Source of the DNA: VAZQ01 sp963841105
GTDB taxonomy: Bacteria; Pseudomonadota; Alphaproteobacteria; Rhizobiales; Xanthobacteraceae
Reading direction: 5' to 3'
Assembly: GCA_963841105.1 (NCBI GenBank)
Contig: CAWJCB010000042.1
Location: 1 to 64,000 of the forward strand
Length of the DNA: 64,000 nt
The notes under the pieces are model-generated. The model saw nothing but the letters and a program-made list of their open reading frames with translations, was not told the DNA's origin and ran no database searches. This document shows positions 16,058 to 24,792 of the stretch, piece by piece. Each line of letters starts with the position of its first letter. Within the stretch, counting starts at the first letter, position 1. Both the position numbers and the translations under genes were made by a program.

Positions 16058-16888
16058 ATGACGGTTCGACTGGCGTTGCTGCAGATGGATTGCTCGCACT
16101 CCCGCGAGCAGAACCTCTCTCGCGCCGAGGAGATGATCCGCGAGGCTGCGGGCAAGCAGGCACAGATTCTGCTTCTCCCCGAAGTCTTCCACGAGCTCTT
16201 CTTCATCACCGATCTCAACAGCCGATATTTCGACACGGCCGAGCCCATACCCGGACCGATCACGAACAGGATGGCCGAGCTCGCGCGTGAGCTCGAGGTC
16301 GTCATTGTGGCGCCCATTTACGAGCGCGTCGACCGCAGCGTCTACTACAATTCCGCGGCCGTCATTGACGCGGACGGCAAATTGCTCGGCGTCTACCGCA
16401 AGAACCACATCCCGCTGAACACGATTTTTTATGAAAAGCTGTACTTCAAGCCGGGAAATCTCGGCTACCCCGTGTTCAACACGCGCTACGGGAAGGTCGG
16501 GCTGTTGATCTGCCACGACCGCCACTATCCGGAAGGCGCGCGCGCTCTCGCGCTCAATGGCGCGGAGATCGTGCTTATCCCGAGCGCCACGCCTGACAAG
16601 AGCCTCTCGCGCAAAGTCTGGGAAAAGGAGCTGTGCGCTCACGCGATCTTCAATGAATATTTCGTCGCCGGGTTGAACCGCGCCGGCCAGGAAGGCGCGT
16701 ACCTGTATTATGGCAAAAGCGTCGCCTTCGATCCCGCGGGCGAAATGCTCGCTCAGGCCGGGCCGGGTGAAGAAGTGCTCATCGTGGACTGCGATCTCGA
16801 CCTCATCACCCAACGACGGCGCGCCTGGCAATTCTATCGGGACAGGCGCCCCGATACCTACGGCATACTCACCGCGCTGGTGCCCTGA
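16058..16888 (+). CDS. Nitrilase-superfamily amidohydrolase (N-carbamoylase-like)
   Basis: A 276-aa C-N hydrolase. The catalytic triad is visible: E42 (LLLPEVF), K115 (YRKNHIP) and C152 (LLICHDRHYPEG). The Arg-rich C-terminal region (QRRRAWQFYRDRRPDTYGIL) and overall similarity suggest N-carbamoylputrescine amidase or beta-ureidopropionase-like enzymes rather than true nitrilases. It would hydrolyse an N-carbamoyl or amide bond in the cytoplasm. It opens the operon that continues with a NitT/TauT importer, crotonase and CoA-transferase. No strong ribosome site is seen before ATG 16058. Confidence 0.85.
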   Translation: MTVRLALLQMDCSHSREQNLSRAEEMIREAAGKQAQILLLPEVFHELFFITDLNSRYFDTAEPIPGPITNRMAELARELEVVIVAPIYERVDRSVYYNSAAVIDADGKLLGVYRKNHIPLNTIFYEKLYFKPGNLGYPVFNTRYGKVGLLICHDRHYPEGARALALNGAEIVLIPSATPDKSLSRKVWEKELCAHAIFNEYFVAGLNRAGQEGAYLYYGKSVAFDPAGEMLAQAGPGEEVLIVDCDLDLITQRRRAWQFYRDRRPDTYGILTALVP

Positions 16889-16922
16889 CCGATGTTACGA
16901 TGGCGTTGAATTTTCACTGTTT

Positions 16923-17086
16923 GTCATCCCGGGGCGAGGCCGCCGATCTCGGGTTTACCCGAGATCGGCATCATAAGGTGCCCAAGTCGGCTATAGCCGA
17001 CTTGGGTGGCCGAGAACCCGCGACCCATACCCTCGGTTCGTGGTTACGGTTTCCTGGTTCGCGGCTTCGCCGCGCCCCGGAATGAC
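16923..17086. repeat. Type B composite palindromic element
   Basis: Starts GTCATCCCGGGGCG and ends CGCCCCGGAATGAC. Inside are two further perfect hairpins: GCCGATCTCGGG/CCCGAGATCGGC (about 16940-16970) and CCCAAGTCGGCTA/TAGCCGACTTGGG (about 16981-17006). It fills the gap between the nitrilase gene and the NMT1-type binding-protein gene. Confidence 0.75.
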
Positions 17087-17116
17087 AAGGACGGAGCAGT
17101 GCTACCGGAGCAGGAG

Positions 17117-18094
17117 ATGACGATGCGAAAATTGGCAATCACAGCATTCATTTTTTCCGCGCTGGCGTCCACCAACGGCGCGCAGGCGGCCGACAAGATT
17201 CGTTTCGCATATACCGTGCAGTTGCATCAGGCCAACATGATGATCCTTGCCGATTACGCGAAGAAATATGGCGTTGAGATCGAGCCGGTGCCGATGCGCC
17301 GTTATGCGGATCAGCAGCTGGCGCTCATGACAAATCAGGTCGATGTCGCGGTCGTGGGCTACATCAATGTTGGCCTGATGGAGGAAAAAAACTTCCAGGA
17401 CTATCGCGCCATTGCGGGGTCTTCACCGGCGGGCAGAGCCTGACATTGGCCAAGAACGTCAAGGCGAGCAAATGGAAGGATTCTGGAAGGTCTGAAGCTC
17501 GGGACAGCTCCGAACAGCTATTCCGAGCTGCTGTTCAAGGCGAGCGCCAGCCTGGGCGGAGCCGATCTTTCCAAAATCCAGACCGTGAGCTTTGCGGCCG
17601 GCGGACCGCCGGCGCTTGCTGCCCTCAAGGAGCATCAGATCGACGGGTTCGTTTTCTGGGAACCCAACAATGCCGATGCCGCCGTAGCCGGGGACGGCTA
17701 CTACAGCTCGCTCGATATCGGCGACAACCCAACTCACCACATCAACGGCATGCTCGCCGTCAACGCGGCGTTTCTTGCAGCGCATCGTCCGGCGGTGCTG
17801 GGCTTCGTGCGCGCTGCGGTGGAAGCGACGAATGCGCTCAATGCGGATCAAAACAAATATATCGAAGTCGCGATGAAGGGGACCGGATCAAGCCTTGCAG
17901 TCATCAAGGAAGGGATTCCGCACGGCAAGCTCGACTACAACCTGTATGCAAAGGAAGCCAAGGCGCTGCTGAAAATGGTGTACGACGCCAAGCTCACGCA
18001 GACCGACACTTCCGGGGCGGTCGATAAGCAGTTTGACTACTCACTTCTCACCGAGGCGACCGGCAAACCGAAGAATCAAGTTGGTGGCGAGTAA
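17117..18094 (+). pseudogene. NitT/TauT-type substrate-binding protein, two compensating frameshifts
   Basis: NMT1/THI5-like periplasmic binding protein of about 325 aa. A Sec signal peptide (MRKLAITAFIFSALASTNGAQA) is followed by DKIRFAYTVQLHQANMMILADYAKKYGVEIE. After IAGS the frame is lost at GCGGGGTCTTC (about 17416) and regained at AAGGATTCTGG (about 17480). Supplying one G and removing one T restores VFTGGQSLTLAKNVKASKWKD-LEGLKLGTAPNSYSELLF. The remainder (17480-18094) reads normally. Permease and ATPase follow, so the gene may be functional if these are sequencing errors; otherwise import through this system is lost. Confidence 0.75.
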
Positions 18095-18100
18095 CCGACA

Positions 18101-18937
18101 GTGACCGTCGTCCCGATCCCGGCTGCGCCGGCGGGCTTCGACAGCGCGCGCATTCTTGCCGGCGCACATCTTGCTCTGCGCCGGATCGCCGGTCCCCTGG
18201 CAGTTCTGCTGCTCTGGCACCTTGCATCGACCCGCGGCTGGGTCGATCCGCGTTTTGTGCCTTCGCCACTGACGGTGTTGCGCGCGCTGCAGGAATGGAT
18301 GTTCGGACAGCCTGGAGCCGGTCCTTATTCCGGCACATGGTTCACGCACGCCGGCAACAGCGCCTACCGCGTGTTTATCGGCTTCCTGCTCGCTGCCGCG
18401 ACCGGTGTCCTGATCGGGTGTCTGATCGGCTGGTCCCGCCTCATGTCCGACCTTCTCGATCCGATCATCCAGATCGTGCGCCCCATTCCGATCACCGCCT
18501 GGGTTCCCTTTGCCGTGATCTTTTTCGGCATTCGCGACGCTTCCGCCTTTTTTCTGATCGCGCTCGGCGCCTTTTTCCCCATCGTGGTGAATACCGCGGC
18601 GGGCGTCGGCAGCACGCCCAAGCTTCTGGTGCGCGCCGCGCGCATGCTGGGAATCCGGTCTTACATGCTGCTGCCGCGCGTCATCCTGCCCGCCGCCATG
18701 CCATTCATTTTCACCGGCCTGCGGCTCGGCATCGGGCTCGCCTGGGTCCTGGTCATCGTGGCAGAGATGATGGCGGTCAAGTCAGGGCTGGGCTTCGCAA
18801 TGTGGGACGCCTATTATTTTCTGCGTCTCGATATCATCATTGCCGCCATGCTCAGCGTCGGCGCACTGGGCTTTCTCAGTGATCTGCTCATTCGGCTTAT
18901 CGGCCGCCGCTTCCTGCGCTGGAGCCGCGGGTTGTGA
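18101..18937 (+). CDS. NitT/TauT-type ABC transporter permease (SsuC-like)
   Basis: A 278-aa permease with about six membrane segments. The EAA-loop region AARMLGIRSYMLLPRVILPAAMPFIFTGLRLGIGLAWVLVIVAEM is the family hallmark. The N-terminal PSPLTVLRALQEW matches the SsuC/TauC start. GTG 18101 follows the binding protein by six bases, and the stop overlaps the GTG of the ATPase. The transported compound is unknown; relatives move taurine, sulfonates, nitrate or pyrimidine precursors. Confidence 0.9.
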   Translation: MTVVPIPAAPAGFDSARILAGAHLALRRIAGPLAVLLLWHLASTRGWVDPRFVPSPLTVLRALQEWMFGQPGAGPYSGTWFTHAGNSAYRVFIGFLLAAATGVLIGCLIGWSRLMSDLLDPIIQIVRPIPITAWVPFAVIFFGIRDASAFFLIALGAFFPIVVNTAAGVGSTPKLLVRAARMLGIRSYMLLPRVILPAAMPFIFTGLRLGIGLAWVLVIVAEMMAVKSGLGFAMWDAYYFLRLDIIIAAMLSVGALGFLSDLLIRLIGRRFLRWSRGL

Positions 18938-19773
18938 GTGAGCCTGCATTTGCGACCCTCTTTCCGCAAAAGGGTCAGCGGATTGTCATGCGCGGGCTGC
19001 GCAAGCAATTCGTCGATATCGTGCGCAAGGAGGAGCTCATCGCTCTCGACGGCATCGATCTCGATGTCGGCGATGATGAATTTCTCACCATCCTCGGCCC
19101 CAGCGGTTGCGGCAAGACGACGCTCCTCAACATTGTCGCGAGCTTTGAGACTGCAAGCAGCGGCGAGGTGCGGCTTGATGGCGAGCCCGTGCGCAGACCC
19201 GGCCCGGACCGGGGGGTTGTCTTTCAGGAATACGCGCTGTTTCCCTGGCTCACGGTGCAACAAAACATCGAGTTCGGCTTGCGCGAGCGCCGGGTGAGAA
19301 GAGCGCAACGGCAAGAGCGCGTGCGCCGCCAGATCGCCACGGTCGGGCTTTCCGGCTTTGAGCAGCGATACCCACAGGAACTTTCCGGCGGCATGCGCCA
19401 GCGGGTGGCGCTGGCTCGCGTTCTCGTCAACGACCCAAAAATATTGCTGATGGACGAGCCGTTTGCCGCCCTTGACGCGCAAACCCGCACCATGATGCAG
19501 CAGGAGCTGCTGGCGGTATGGAGCGCGGAGCGGCGCACCGCAATATTCATCACGCACAATATCGAAGAAGCCGTCCTGCTCGGCGATCGCGTCGTGGTGA
19601 TGACGGCGCGCCCGGGGCGCATCAAGGAGATTGTTCCAATCGGTCTGGCGCGACCGCGCGATGTGACATCGGCGGAATTCAACGCCATTCGCCGTCGCGT
19701 CACCGCCCTGCTCGAAGACGAGGTGCACGCCGCCTTTGCCGCTCAACAGATTGCACCCGGTGCGGGTGCATGA
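18934..19773 (+). CDS. NitT/TauT-type ABC transporter ATPase (SsuB-like)
   Basis: A 279-aa ATPase. Walker A GPSGCGKTT (about 52-60), Q-loop VFQEYALFPWLTVQQNIEFGL, signature LSGGMRQRVALARVL, Walker B LLMDEPFAALDAQTR and the H-loop FITHNIEEA. The GTG overlaps the permease stop, and its own stop overlaps the ATG of the crotonase gene. It powers the importer with the genes at 17117 and 18101. Confidence 0.92.
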   Translation: MSEPAFATLFPQKGQRIVMRGLRKQFVDIVRKEELIALDGIDLDVGDDEFLTILGPSGCGKTTLLNIVASFETASSGEVRLDGEPVRRPGPDRGVVFQEYALFPWLTVQQNIEFGLRERRVRRAQRQERVRRQIATVGLSGFEQRYPQELSGGMRQRVALARVLVNDPKILLMDEPFAALDAQTRTMMQQELLAVWSAERRTAIFITHNIEEAVLLGDRVVVMTARPGRIKEIVPIGLARPRDVTSAEFNAIRRRVTALLEDEVHAAFAAQQIAPGAGA

Positions 19774-20582
19774 TGGCTTCGGCGGGGAGAATGGACCAGA
19801 GAATGGACCACGGGCTCATCGTCGAGCGGCGAGGCGCCGTGGCGTGGCTGACGGTCAACCGGCCGGAAGTGCGCAACGCGCTCAGCCTCGCGCTCACGCA
19901 GCATGTCGCGCAGACCGTACGCGATCTCTCGCACGATCGCGCGCTGCGCGTGATCGTGCTCACCGGCGCCGGCGACCGCGTCTTTGTCTCAGGCGCCGAC
20001 GTGCGTGAGTTTCGCGCGCAGTTGGCCACGCCGGAGACTGCATTGCGGTACGACGCGGCTGCCGAGCAGCTGCAATCGGCATTGCGGGAAGCGCCGCAGC
20101 CGGTCATCGCGATGATCCAGGGTCATGCGGTGGGAAGCGGGACGATCGTCGCCGCCTCCTGCGATTTTCGCATCGCCGTGCGCACCGCGAAATTCGGCAT
20201 TCCGGTCGCCAGATTCGGCTTCATCGCTCCCGTGCCGGACACGTTGCGTCTGGTGCAACTCGTGGGTCCCGCCAAGGCGAAATGGCTGTTGATGACGGGC
20301 ACCCTGATCGAAGCGGAGGAGGCGCGGGCGATCGGATTGATCGATGAGGTCGTCGAGACGGGGCAACTCCAGCAGCGGGTCGAAGAATTGGCGGCGACGC
20401 TGGCGGCCAATGCGCCGCTGACCATCAAGGCGACCAAGCAAATCATCGAAACAATGACGGCGCCCGCCGCCACGGTTGCGTCCGGCGCTCCCTGGTATGC
20501 GGAAATCTTCCGTAGTCAGGATTTCAAGGCGGGGCTTGATGCATTCTTCGACAAGCGCAAGCCGGAGTTCAAGGGTGAGTGA
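19770..20582 (+). CDS. Crotonase-fold protein lacking both hydratase glutamates
   Basis: A 270-aa enoyl-CoA hydratase/isomerase family member. Oxyanion-hole parts are present: GAGDRVFVSGADVREF and GHAVGSGTIVAASCDFRIA. The two acid/base glutamates of classical crotonase are not: the first (GGGCEL) is Ile here (GSGTIV) and the second (QPE) is Val (IPV). It is therefore unlikely to be a standard enoyl-CoA hydratase; isomerase, hydrolase or decarboxylase chemistry is possible. ATG 19770 overlaps the ATPase stop; ATGs at 19791 or 19803 are alternatives. The CoA-transferase follows with an 8-bp overlap. Confidence 0.85.
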   Translation: MMASAGRMDQRMDHGLIVERRGAVAWLTVNRPEVRNALSLALTQHVAQTVRDLSHDRALRVIVLTGAGDRVFVSGADVREFRAQLATPETALRYDAAAEQLQSALREAPQPVIAMIQGHAVGSGTIVAASCDFRIAVRTAKFGIPVARFGFIAPVPDTLRLVQLVGPAKAKWLLMTGTLIEAEEARAIGLIDEVVETGQLQQRVEELAATLAANAPLTIKATKQIIETMTAPAATVASGAPWYAEIFRSQDFKAGLDAFFDKRKPEFKGE

Positions 20583-21795
20583 GCCTGTGAACCGCGCTAC
20601 GGCCGAAGCAAAGCCGGCCCAGGATCGCCGCGGTCCGCTGCACGGCATCCGGGTGCTCGACCTTACCCACATGCTCGCTGGCCCTTATTGCACCTGGATT
20701 CTCGGCGCACTGGGAGCCGAGGTGATAAAGGTTGAGATGCCCGGCGGCGGCGACTTTACCCGCACCATTGCGCCATTTGCAGCGGGCGAGAGCGTCTACT
20801 TTGCGAGCGTCAATCGCAACAAACGCAGCGTCACGCTCAACCTGAAGCGGCCCTCGGGTCGCGCGGCACTGCTGCGAATAGCGTCGCGCGCAGACATCTT
20901 TGTCGAGAACAATCGTCCCGGCGCCATGCGTCGCCTCGATCTCGACTATCAGGCAATTGCCAGAACAAATCCGCGCATCATCTACGCCTCGATCTCCGGC
21001 TTTGGGCAAACCGGTCCTTACAGCGAACGTCCGGCATTCGATGCCGTGATTCAAGCCATGTCAGGAATGATGAGCATTACCGGCGCCGAAGACGGGCCTC
21101 CGGCCCGGGTCGGCACTTCGATCGGCGACATTGGCGGCAGCCTGTTCGGTACGATCGGCATCCTGGCGGCGCTGACGGATCGCGAAATCACGGGTCACGG
21201 GGCGCATGTCGATGTCGCAATGTTCGATGCGCAGATCGCGCTTCTTGAAAACGCCGCGGCGCGTTATCTCAACACCGGCGACCAACCAAAACGCCTGGGC
21301 TCGCGGCATCCTTTGATCGCCCCGTTCCAGGCGTTTCCGACCAAGGACGAGCCGATCGTGGTCTGCGTCGATACAGAAGCGCAGTGGCAGCGGTTCTGTG
21401 ACGCGATTGACCGGGTTGATCTGATAAAGAATCCTCTGTTCGCGGACGGGAGTGTGCGCGCGCAGCACCATTGGGCTCTTGAGCCCGATCTGATCTCAGC
21501 ATTGTCGAAGCGCACGCGTGCGCAATGGCTCTCGATATTGGAGGCAGCGGAAGTGCCCGCGGGGCCCATCAATGATATTCCGGCAGCGGTGGGCGACCCG
21601 CAGGTCGCGGCGCGCGGCATGATTTCTCGATTGGGCCAGCACACCTTCGTCAAGCAGCCGATCCAGTTCTCCACCTATCCGAATACCCCCGATCACGCAG
21701 CGCCCGCACTCGGGCAACACACGCAAGCGGTGCTGGCTGAGCACGGCTATTCGGCCGAAGAAATTTCGGCGATGCGAGCCGAAGGCGCGATCTAG
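20575..21795 (+). CDS. Family III (CaiB/BaiF) CoA-transferase
   Basis: A 406-aa formyl-CoA transferase/CaiB-like enzyme that moves CoA between acids without phosphate. The N-terminal LDLTHMLAGPYCTWILGALGAEVIKVE and the catalytic Asp156 in ERPAFDAVIQAMSG are characteristic, as is GTSIGDIGGSLFGTIGILAAL. GTG 20575 overlaps the crotonase end; GTG 20587 is the alternative. It would activate the acid whose CoA ester is handled by the adjacent crotonase-fold protein. Confidence 0.9.
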   Translation: MSEPVNRATAEAKPAQDRRGPLHGIRVLDLTHMLAGPYCTWILGALGAEVIKVEMPGGGDFTRTIAPFAAGESVYFASVNRNKRSVTLNLKRPSGRAALLRIASRADIFVENNRPGAMRRLDLDYQAIARTNPRIIYASISGFGQTGPYSERPAFDAVIQAMSGMMSITGAEDGPPARVGTSIGDIGGSLFGTIGILAALTDREITGHGAHVDVAMFDAQIALLENAAARYLNTGDQPKRLGSRHPLIAPFQAFPTKDEPIVVCVDTEAQWQRFCDAIDRVDLIKNPLFADGSVRAQHHWALEPDLISALSKRTRAQWLSILEAAEVPAGPINDIPAAVGDPQVAARGMISRLGQHTFVKQPIQFSTYPNTPDHAAPALGQHTQAVLAEHGYSAEEISAMRAEGAI

Positions 21796-21818
21796 TCCAT
21801 GAGCAGACGGAAAGGCCA

Positions 21819-22706
21819 ATGCCACACCTGACCACGAATGACGGCGTTAGACTATACTATGAGGACAGCGGTGCCGGCCGGCCAGTCCTGTTTATCCATG
21901 AATTCTCCGGCGACTATCGCGCCTGGGAGCTGCAGGTCCGCTACTTCGCCCGCCGCTACCGCTGCATCACCTACAATGCGCGCGGCTATCCGCCATCGGA
22001 GGTGCCGGAGACGGTCGAGAAATATTCGCAGCGGCGCGCAGTGGATGACGCGGTAGACGTCCTCAACCAACTCAAGATCGACAAGGCGCACATCGTCGGC
22101 CTTTCGATGGGCGGATTTGCCGCGCTTCACTTCGGCATTCACTACGCGCATCGCGCCACGTCAATTGTCGTCGGCGCTGCTGGCATGGGCGCCGAGCCGG
22201 ACAAAGCGGCCCAGTTCCGCCAGGAGGTGGAGGTGGTCGCAAAGCGGTGGGAGACCGAAGGCGCGGAGAAATTTGCGCCGATCTACGGTTCTGGTCCCGG
22301 CCGCGAGCAGCTGGAGCTCAAGGATCCGCGCGGCTTCAGGGAATTCATCGCGCAGCTCTCGGAGCATTCGGCAAAAGGCTCGGCGCTGACCTTGCGCGGC
22401 GTGCAGGGCCGGCGTCCCTCGCCGTTCGAGCTTGTTGGCGCGCTGGAGAAGATGACGGTGCCGACCCTGATCATTCACGGCGACGAGGACCGCTCATGCC
22501 TTGGCACCGGCGCGTTCCTCAAGCGGACGATCCCCTCTGCCGGGCTGATGGTGTTTCCAAAGACTGGCCACACGATCAACCTGGAGGAGCCGGCGCTGTT
22601 CAATTTCGCCGTGCAGGACTTCTTCACACAGGTGGAGTGCGGACGCTGGCTCATGCGCGACAAACGGACGGAGTTGGCGGCGGTGCTGCTGGATACGAAG
22701 AGGTAG
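21819..22706 (+). CDS. Alpha/beta hydrolase (paralogue of 36874-37746)
   Basis: A 295-aa hydrolase. The oxyanion region FIHEFSGD (26-33) replaces the usual HG motif, the nucleophile is Ser96 in GLSMGG, the acid is probably Asp in IHGDEDRS, and the His is in PKTGHTINLEEPALFN. GGAAAGG precedes the ATG. The same HEFS...ARGYPPS...GLSMGGFA layout recurs at 36874-37746. Such enzymes open rings or cleave amides and C-C bonds in heterocycle degradation, so this one may act on a ring-cleavage intermediate (inference). Last gene of the 16058 operon. Confidence 0.85.
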   Translation: MPHLTTNDGVRLYYEDSGAGRPVLFIHEFSGDYRAWELQVRYFARRYRCITYNARGYPPSEVPETVEKYSQRRAVDDAVDVLNQLKIDKAHIVGLSMGGFAALHFGIHYAHRATSIVVGAAGMGAEPDKAAQFRQEVEVVAKRWETEGAEKFAPIYGSGPGREQLELKDPRGFREFIAQLSEHSAKGSALTLRGVQGRRPSPFELVGALEKMTVPTLIIHGDEDRSCLGTGAFLKRTIPSAGLMVFPKTGHTINLEEPALFNFAVQDFFTQVECGRWLMRDKRTELAAVLLDTKR

Positions 22707-22737
22707 CCCGAATTGAGCGTAAGCGAAATCCGGGGTC
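22705..22737. repeat. Short dispersed repeat, AGCCCG...CGGG type
   Basis: TAGCCCGAATTGAGCGTAAG followed by CGAAATCCGGG is an imperfect hairpin of a kind scattered through many proteobacterial genomes. It lies between the convergent hydrolase and aminotransferase genes and could also end transcription. Confidence 0.5.
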
Positions 22738-22748
22738 AACGTCGTTCG

Positions 22749-23888
22749 TCAGAACAATTCCGGAATATCGTTGAGGCCGCGCGCGGCAGTGATCGCGCCG
22801 GGCAATTCCCGGCAGAACGCGTCCACCCATTCGGGCGGCACGGTGGTGCTGACCTTGACGAAACGCGCGCCGAAGCGCGGCGTGTGGTATGAACCCTGGC
22901 GGATCATGATGCCGCGCTGAGCGAGCACGGCCGCAAGGGCTTCGGGCTTCAGCCCCAGCGCCGCACACTCGATAATCACAAAATTGCCCTGCGATGGATA
23001 AATCGGAAGGAACAGCCCGGCAATGCTGTCCACCTTTTCCTTGATGGCGGCCTGGTTACGGCGCTGGATACGTTGAACATCGCCCATCCATTCCTTCTTA
23101 ACGGCAAGCCCCGCTTGTGCGGCGCGCTGCGCAATGACGCTGCTCCCCAGCGTGGCCATGGAATACGCAGCAATCCGTTCGATGATCTCTTTGCTCGCCA
23201 CCACCGCGCCAACACGCAGGCCGGCCAGACCAAGCCACTTGGAGAAGCTGTAGATCGTGATCGCGCCTTGCGGATAGAACCGCGCCGCCAGGACATGATC
23301 GTCGGCGAAATCGCGGTAGGTGCAGTCATGCAGGACGCAGGCGCCCACCTTGCGGGCGCTGTCGCAGAATGCCTTGATCTCTTCGGCCGTGTAGCAAACT
23401 CCCAGGGGATTGTTTGGATCAACGAGATAGACGATGCGCGTATTCCGGTCGACGCTTTCGGCGAGTTTCTCCGGCGTGAGCCGATATCCCACAGCCGGGT
23501 CATAGATCGGGATCTCGCGAACCTCAGCGCCCGCCTGCCGCGCGAACTGCATCGGCCATTTCCAGCCGGGGTCCGTGGTCACGAAATTTGTCTGCGGCTC
23601 GCAATAGGCGCGGCAAACGGTTGCGAGCGCTGCAACCGCGCCGTCGGTGACCAGAGCCATGGTCGTTTCGTGCGGCAGGCCGAGATCGTCAATGATCGCC
23701 TGCGTCAGAGCGGTGAAGCCGCCGGGCGGGGCATAGGCGTGAAACTCCTGCGCTTCGATCGAGTTGCAAAGCGCCTTTCGGACCGCCGGATGCATCGGCA
23801 GGTGGTTGGTGTTCTGGCCGAGCCAGAGCAGATTCTTGGTGGCGAAGAGGCGGTCGAAATGCGCGTTGCGCTGCTCGAAGCCGCTCAT
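22749..23888 (-). CDS. PLP-dependent aminotransferase, class I/II
   Basis: A 379-aa fold-type I enzyme. PLP-binding Lys217 lies in YSFSKWLGLAGLRVG, the ring-contacting Asp188 and Tyr191 in HDCTYRDF, Asn160 in VDPNNPLG, and the substrate Arg near the C-terminus (RFVKVST). It resembles the histidinol-phosphate/aspartate aminotransferase group rather than one specific enzyme. It overlaps the SDR gene by four bases (ATGA), so the two form one operon. Role in the block: transamination of an amino-acid intermediate, or a C-N lyase reaction (inference). Confidence 0.88.
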   Translation of the reverse strand: MSGFEQRNAHFDRLFATKNLLWLGQNTNHLPMHPAVRKALCNSIEAQEFHAYAPPGGFTALTQAIIDDLGLPHETTMALVTDGAVAALATVCRAYCEPQTNFVTTDPGWKWPMQFARQAGAEVREIPIYDPAVGYRLTPEKLAESVDRNTRIVYLVDPNNPLGVCYTAEEIKAFCDSARKVGACVLHDCTYRDFADDHVLAARFYPQGAITIYSFSKWLGLAGLRVGAVVASKEIIERIAAYSMATLGSSVIAQRAAQAGLAVKKEWMGDVQRIQRRNQAAIKEKVDSIAGLFLPIYPSQGNFVIIECAALGLKPEALAAVLAQRGIMIRQGSYHTPRFGARFVKVSTTVPPEWVDAFCRELPGAITAARGLNDIPELF

Positions 23889-24688
23889 TGTCGCTTCGGT
23901 CGCGGCTTGATGACTGAGCCATATCCGGCAATGCCGCCGTCGATCGTGATGATGGTTCCGGTGATATAGCCTGCGCGCGGCGAGGCGAGATAGACGATCG
24001 TGTCGGCCACCTCCTGGTCGGTGCCCATGCGCCCGCCGGGGTAGTCGGTCATGTATTCCTGCCAGCGCGATTCGTCGCCGAGATTGTCGCGGGCGCGGCG
24101 CTTCATGATCCGCACCATGCGGTCCGTGGCAATCGGCCCAGGGTTCACGCCGACCACCCGCACACCAAAGTCGAGGCTCACGCCGCCCACCGCCTTGGTG
24201 AAGGACATCAATGCAGCGTTGCCGGTGCTGCCCGCGACATAGTTGTAATCCCAGTTCTCGCCGGAATTCCCGATATTGTTGATGATCACGCCGGAGCCGC
24301 GCTCCTTCATTCGGAGGTAGACTTCACGGGTCAGGCTGATGTAGCCGAAAAGCTTGAGCTCGAAGCCGCGACGCCAGTCGGCATCGGTGAGTGCCTCGAC
24401 GGTTCCGGCCGGAATGTCGCCTGCGTTATTGATGAGGATGTCGAGGTTGCCGACCCGATTGGCGAGAGACACCATGCTTTGCGTGCTCGACAGATCGCCG
24501 GGATGGAGATCGACCTTGACCTTGTGCTTCGCGAGGATTTCGTTGCGCAGCTTTTCAAGCTCATCCGCGGACCGAGCAGCCAGATGGACCGAGCAGCCTT
24601 CTGCCGCCAAGCTGAGCGCGGTTGCGCGCCCGATGCCCTTGGAGGCGCCGGTAATCAAAGCAGACTTTCCGTTCAACTGAAGATCCAA
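23885..24688 (-). CDS. SDR family protein with altered active site
   Basis: A 267-aa short-chain dehydrogenase fold. The cofactor motif TGASKGIG (13-20) and INNAG (86-90) are normal. In the active site Tyr150 is present, but the position four residues later is Ser154 (YVAGSTGNAAL) instead of the catalytic Lys of YxxxK. Related rhizobial SDRs with Y-x-x-x-S/T-G-N exist, so this is a subfamily feature, but redox activity by the standard mechanism is doubtful. The TTG start is supported by AGGAGG 5-6 nt upstream. Its control region holds the best GTATAC palindrome. Confidence 0.85.
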   Translation of the reverse strand: MDLQLNGKSALITGASKGIGRATALSLAAEGCSVHLAARSADELEKLRNEILAKHKVKVDLHPGDLSSTQSMVSLANRVGNLDILINNAGDIPAGTVEALTDADWRRGFELKLFGYISLTREVYLRMKERGSGVIINNIGNSGENWDYNYVAGSTGNAALMSFTKAVGGVSLDFGVRVVGVNPGPIATDRMVRIMKRRARDNLGDESRWQEYMTDYPGGRMGTDQEVADTIVYLASPRAGYITGTIITIDGGIAGYGSVIKPRPKRQ

Positions 24689-24728
24689 GAAGCCCTCCTG
24701 ATCCGCCCAAGCTCTTCCCTGTACTTCA

Positions 24729-24758
24729 TTGTATACAACTGGGCTCTTGCGTAATACA
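24729..24758. promoter_or_regulatory. Candidate GntR/FCD operator, SDR-carbamoylase junction
   Basis: Perfect palindrome TTGTATACAA (24729-24738) followed at about 20 bp by CGTAATACA (24750-24758). Both fit the FadR-type half-site pattern yGT(A/C)...(G/T)ACr with zero or one central base. The palindrome lies 41 bp from the SDR start and 55 bp from the hydrolase start. Confidence 0.55.
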
Positions 24759-24792
24759 AGCGGATCACCGGGTGAGCAGGACGCGGAAGGTC

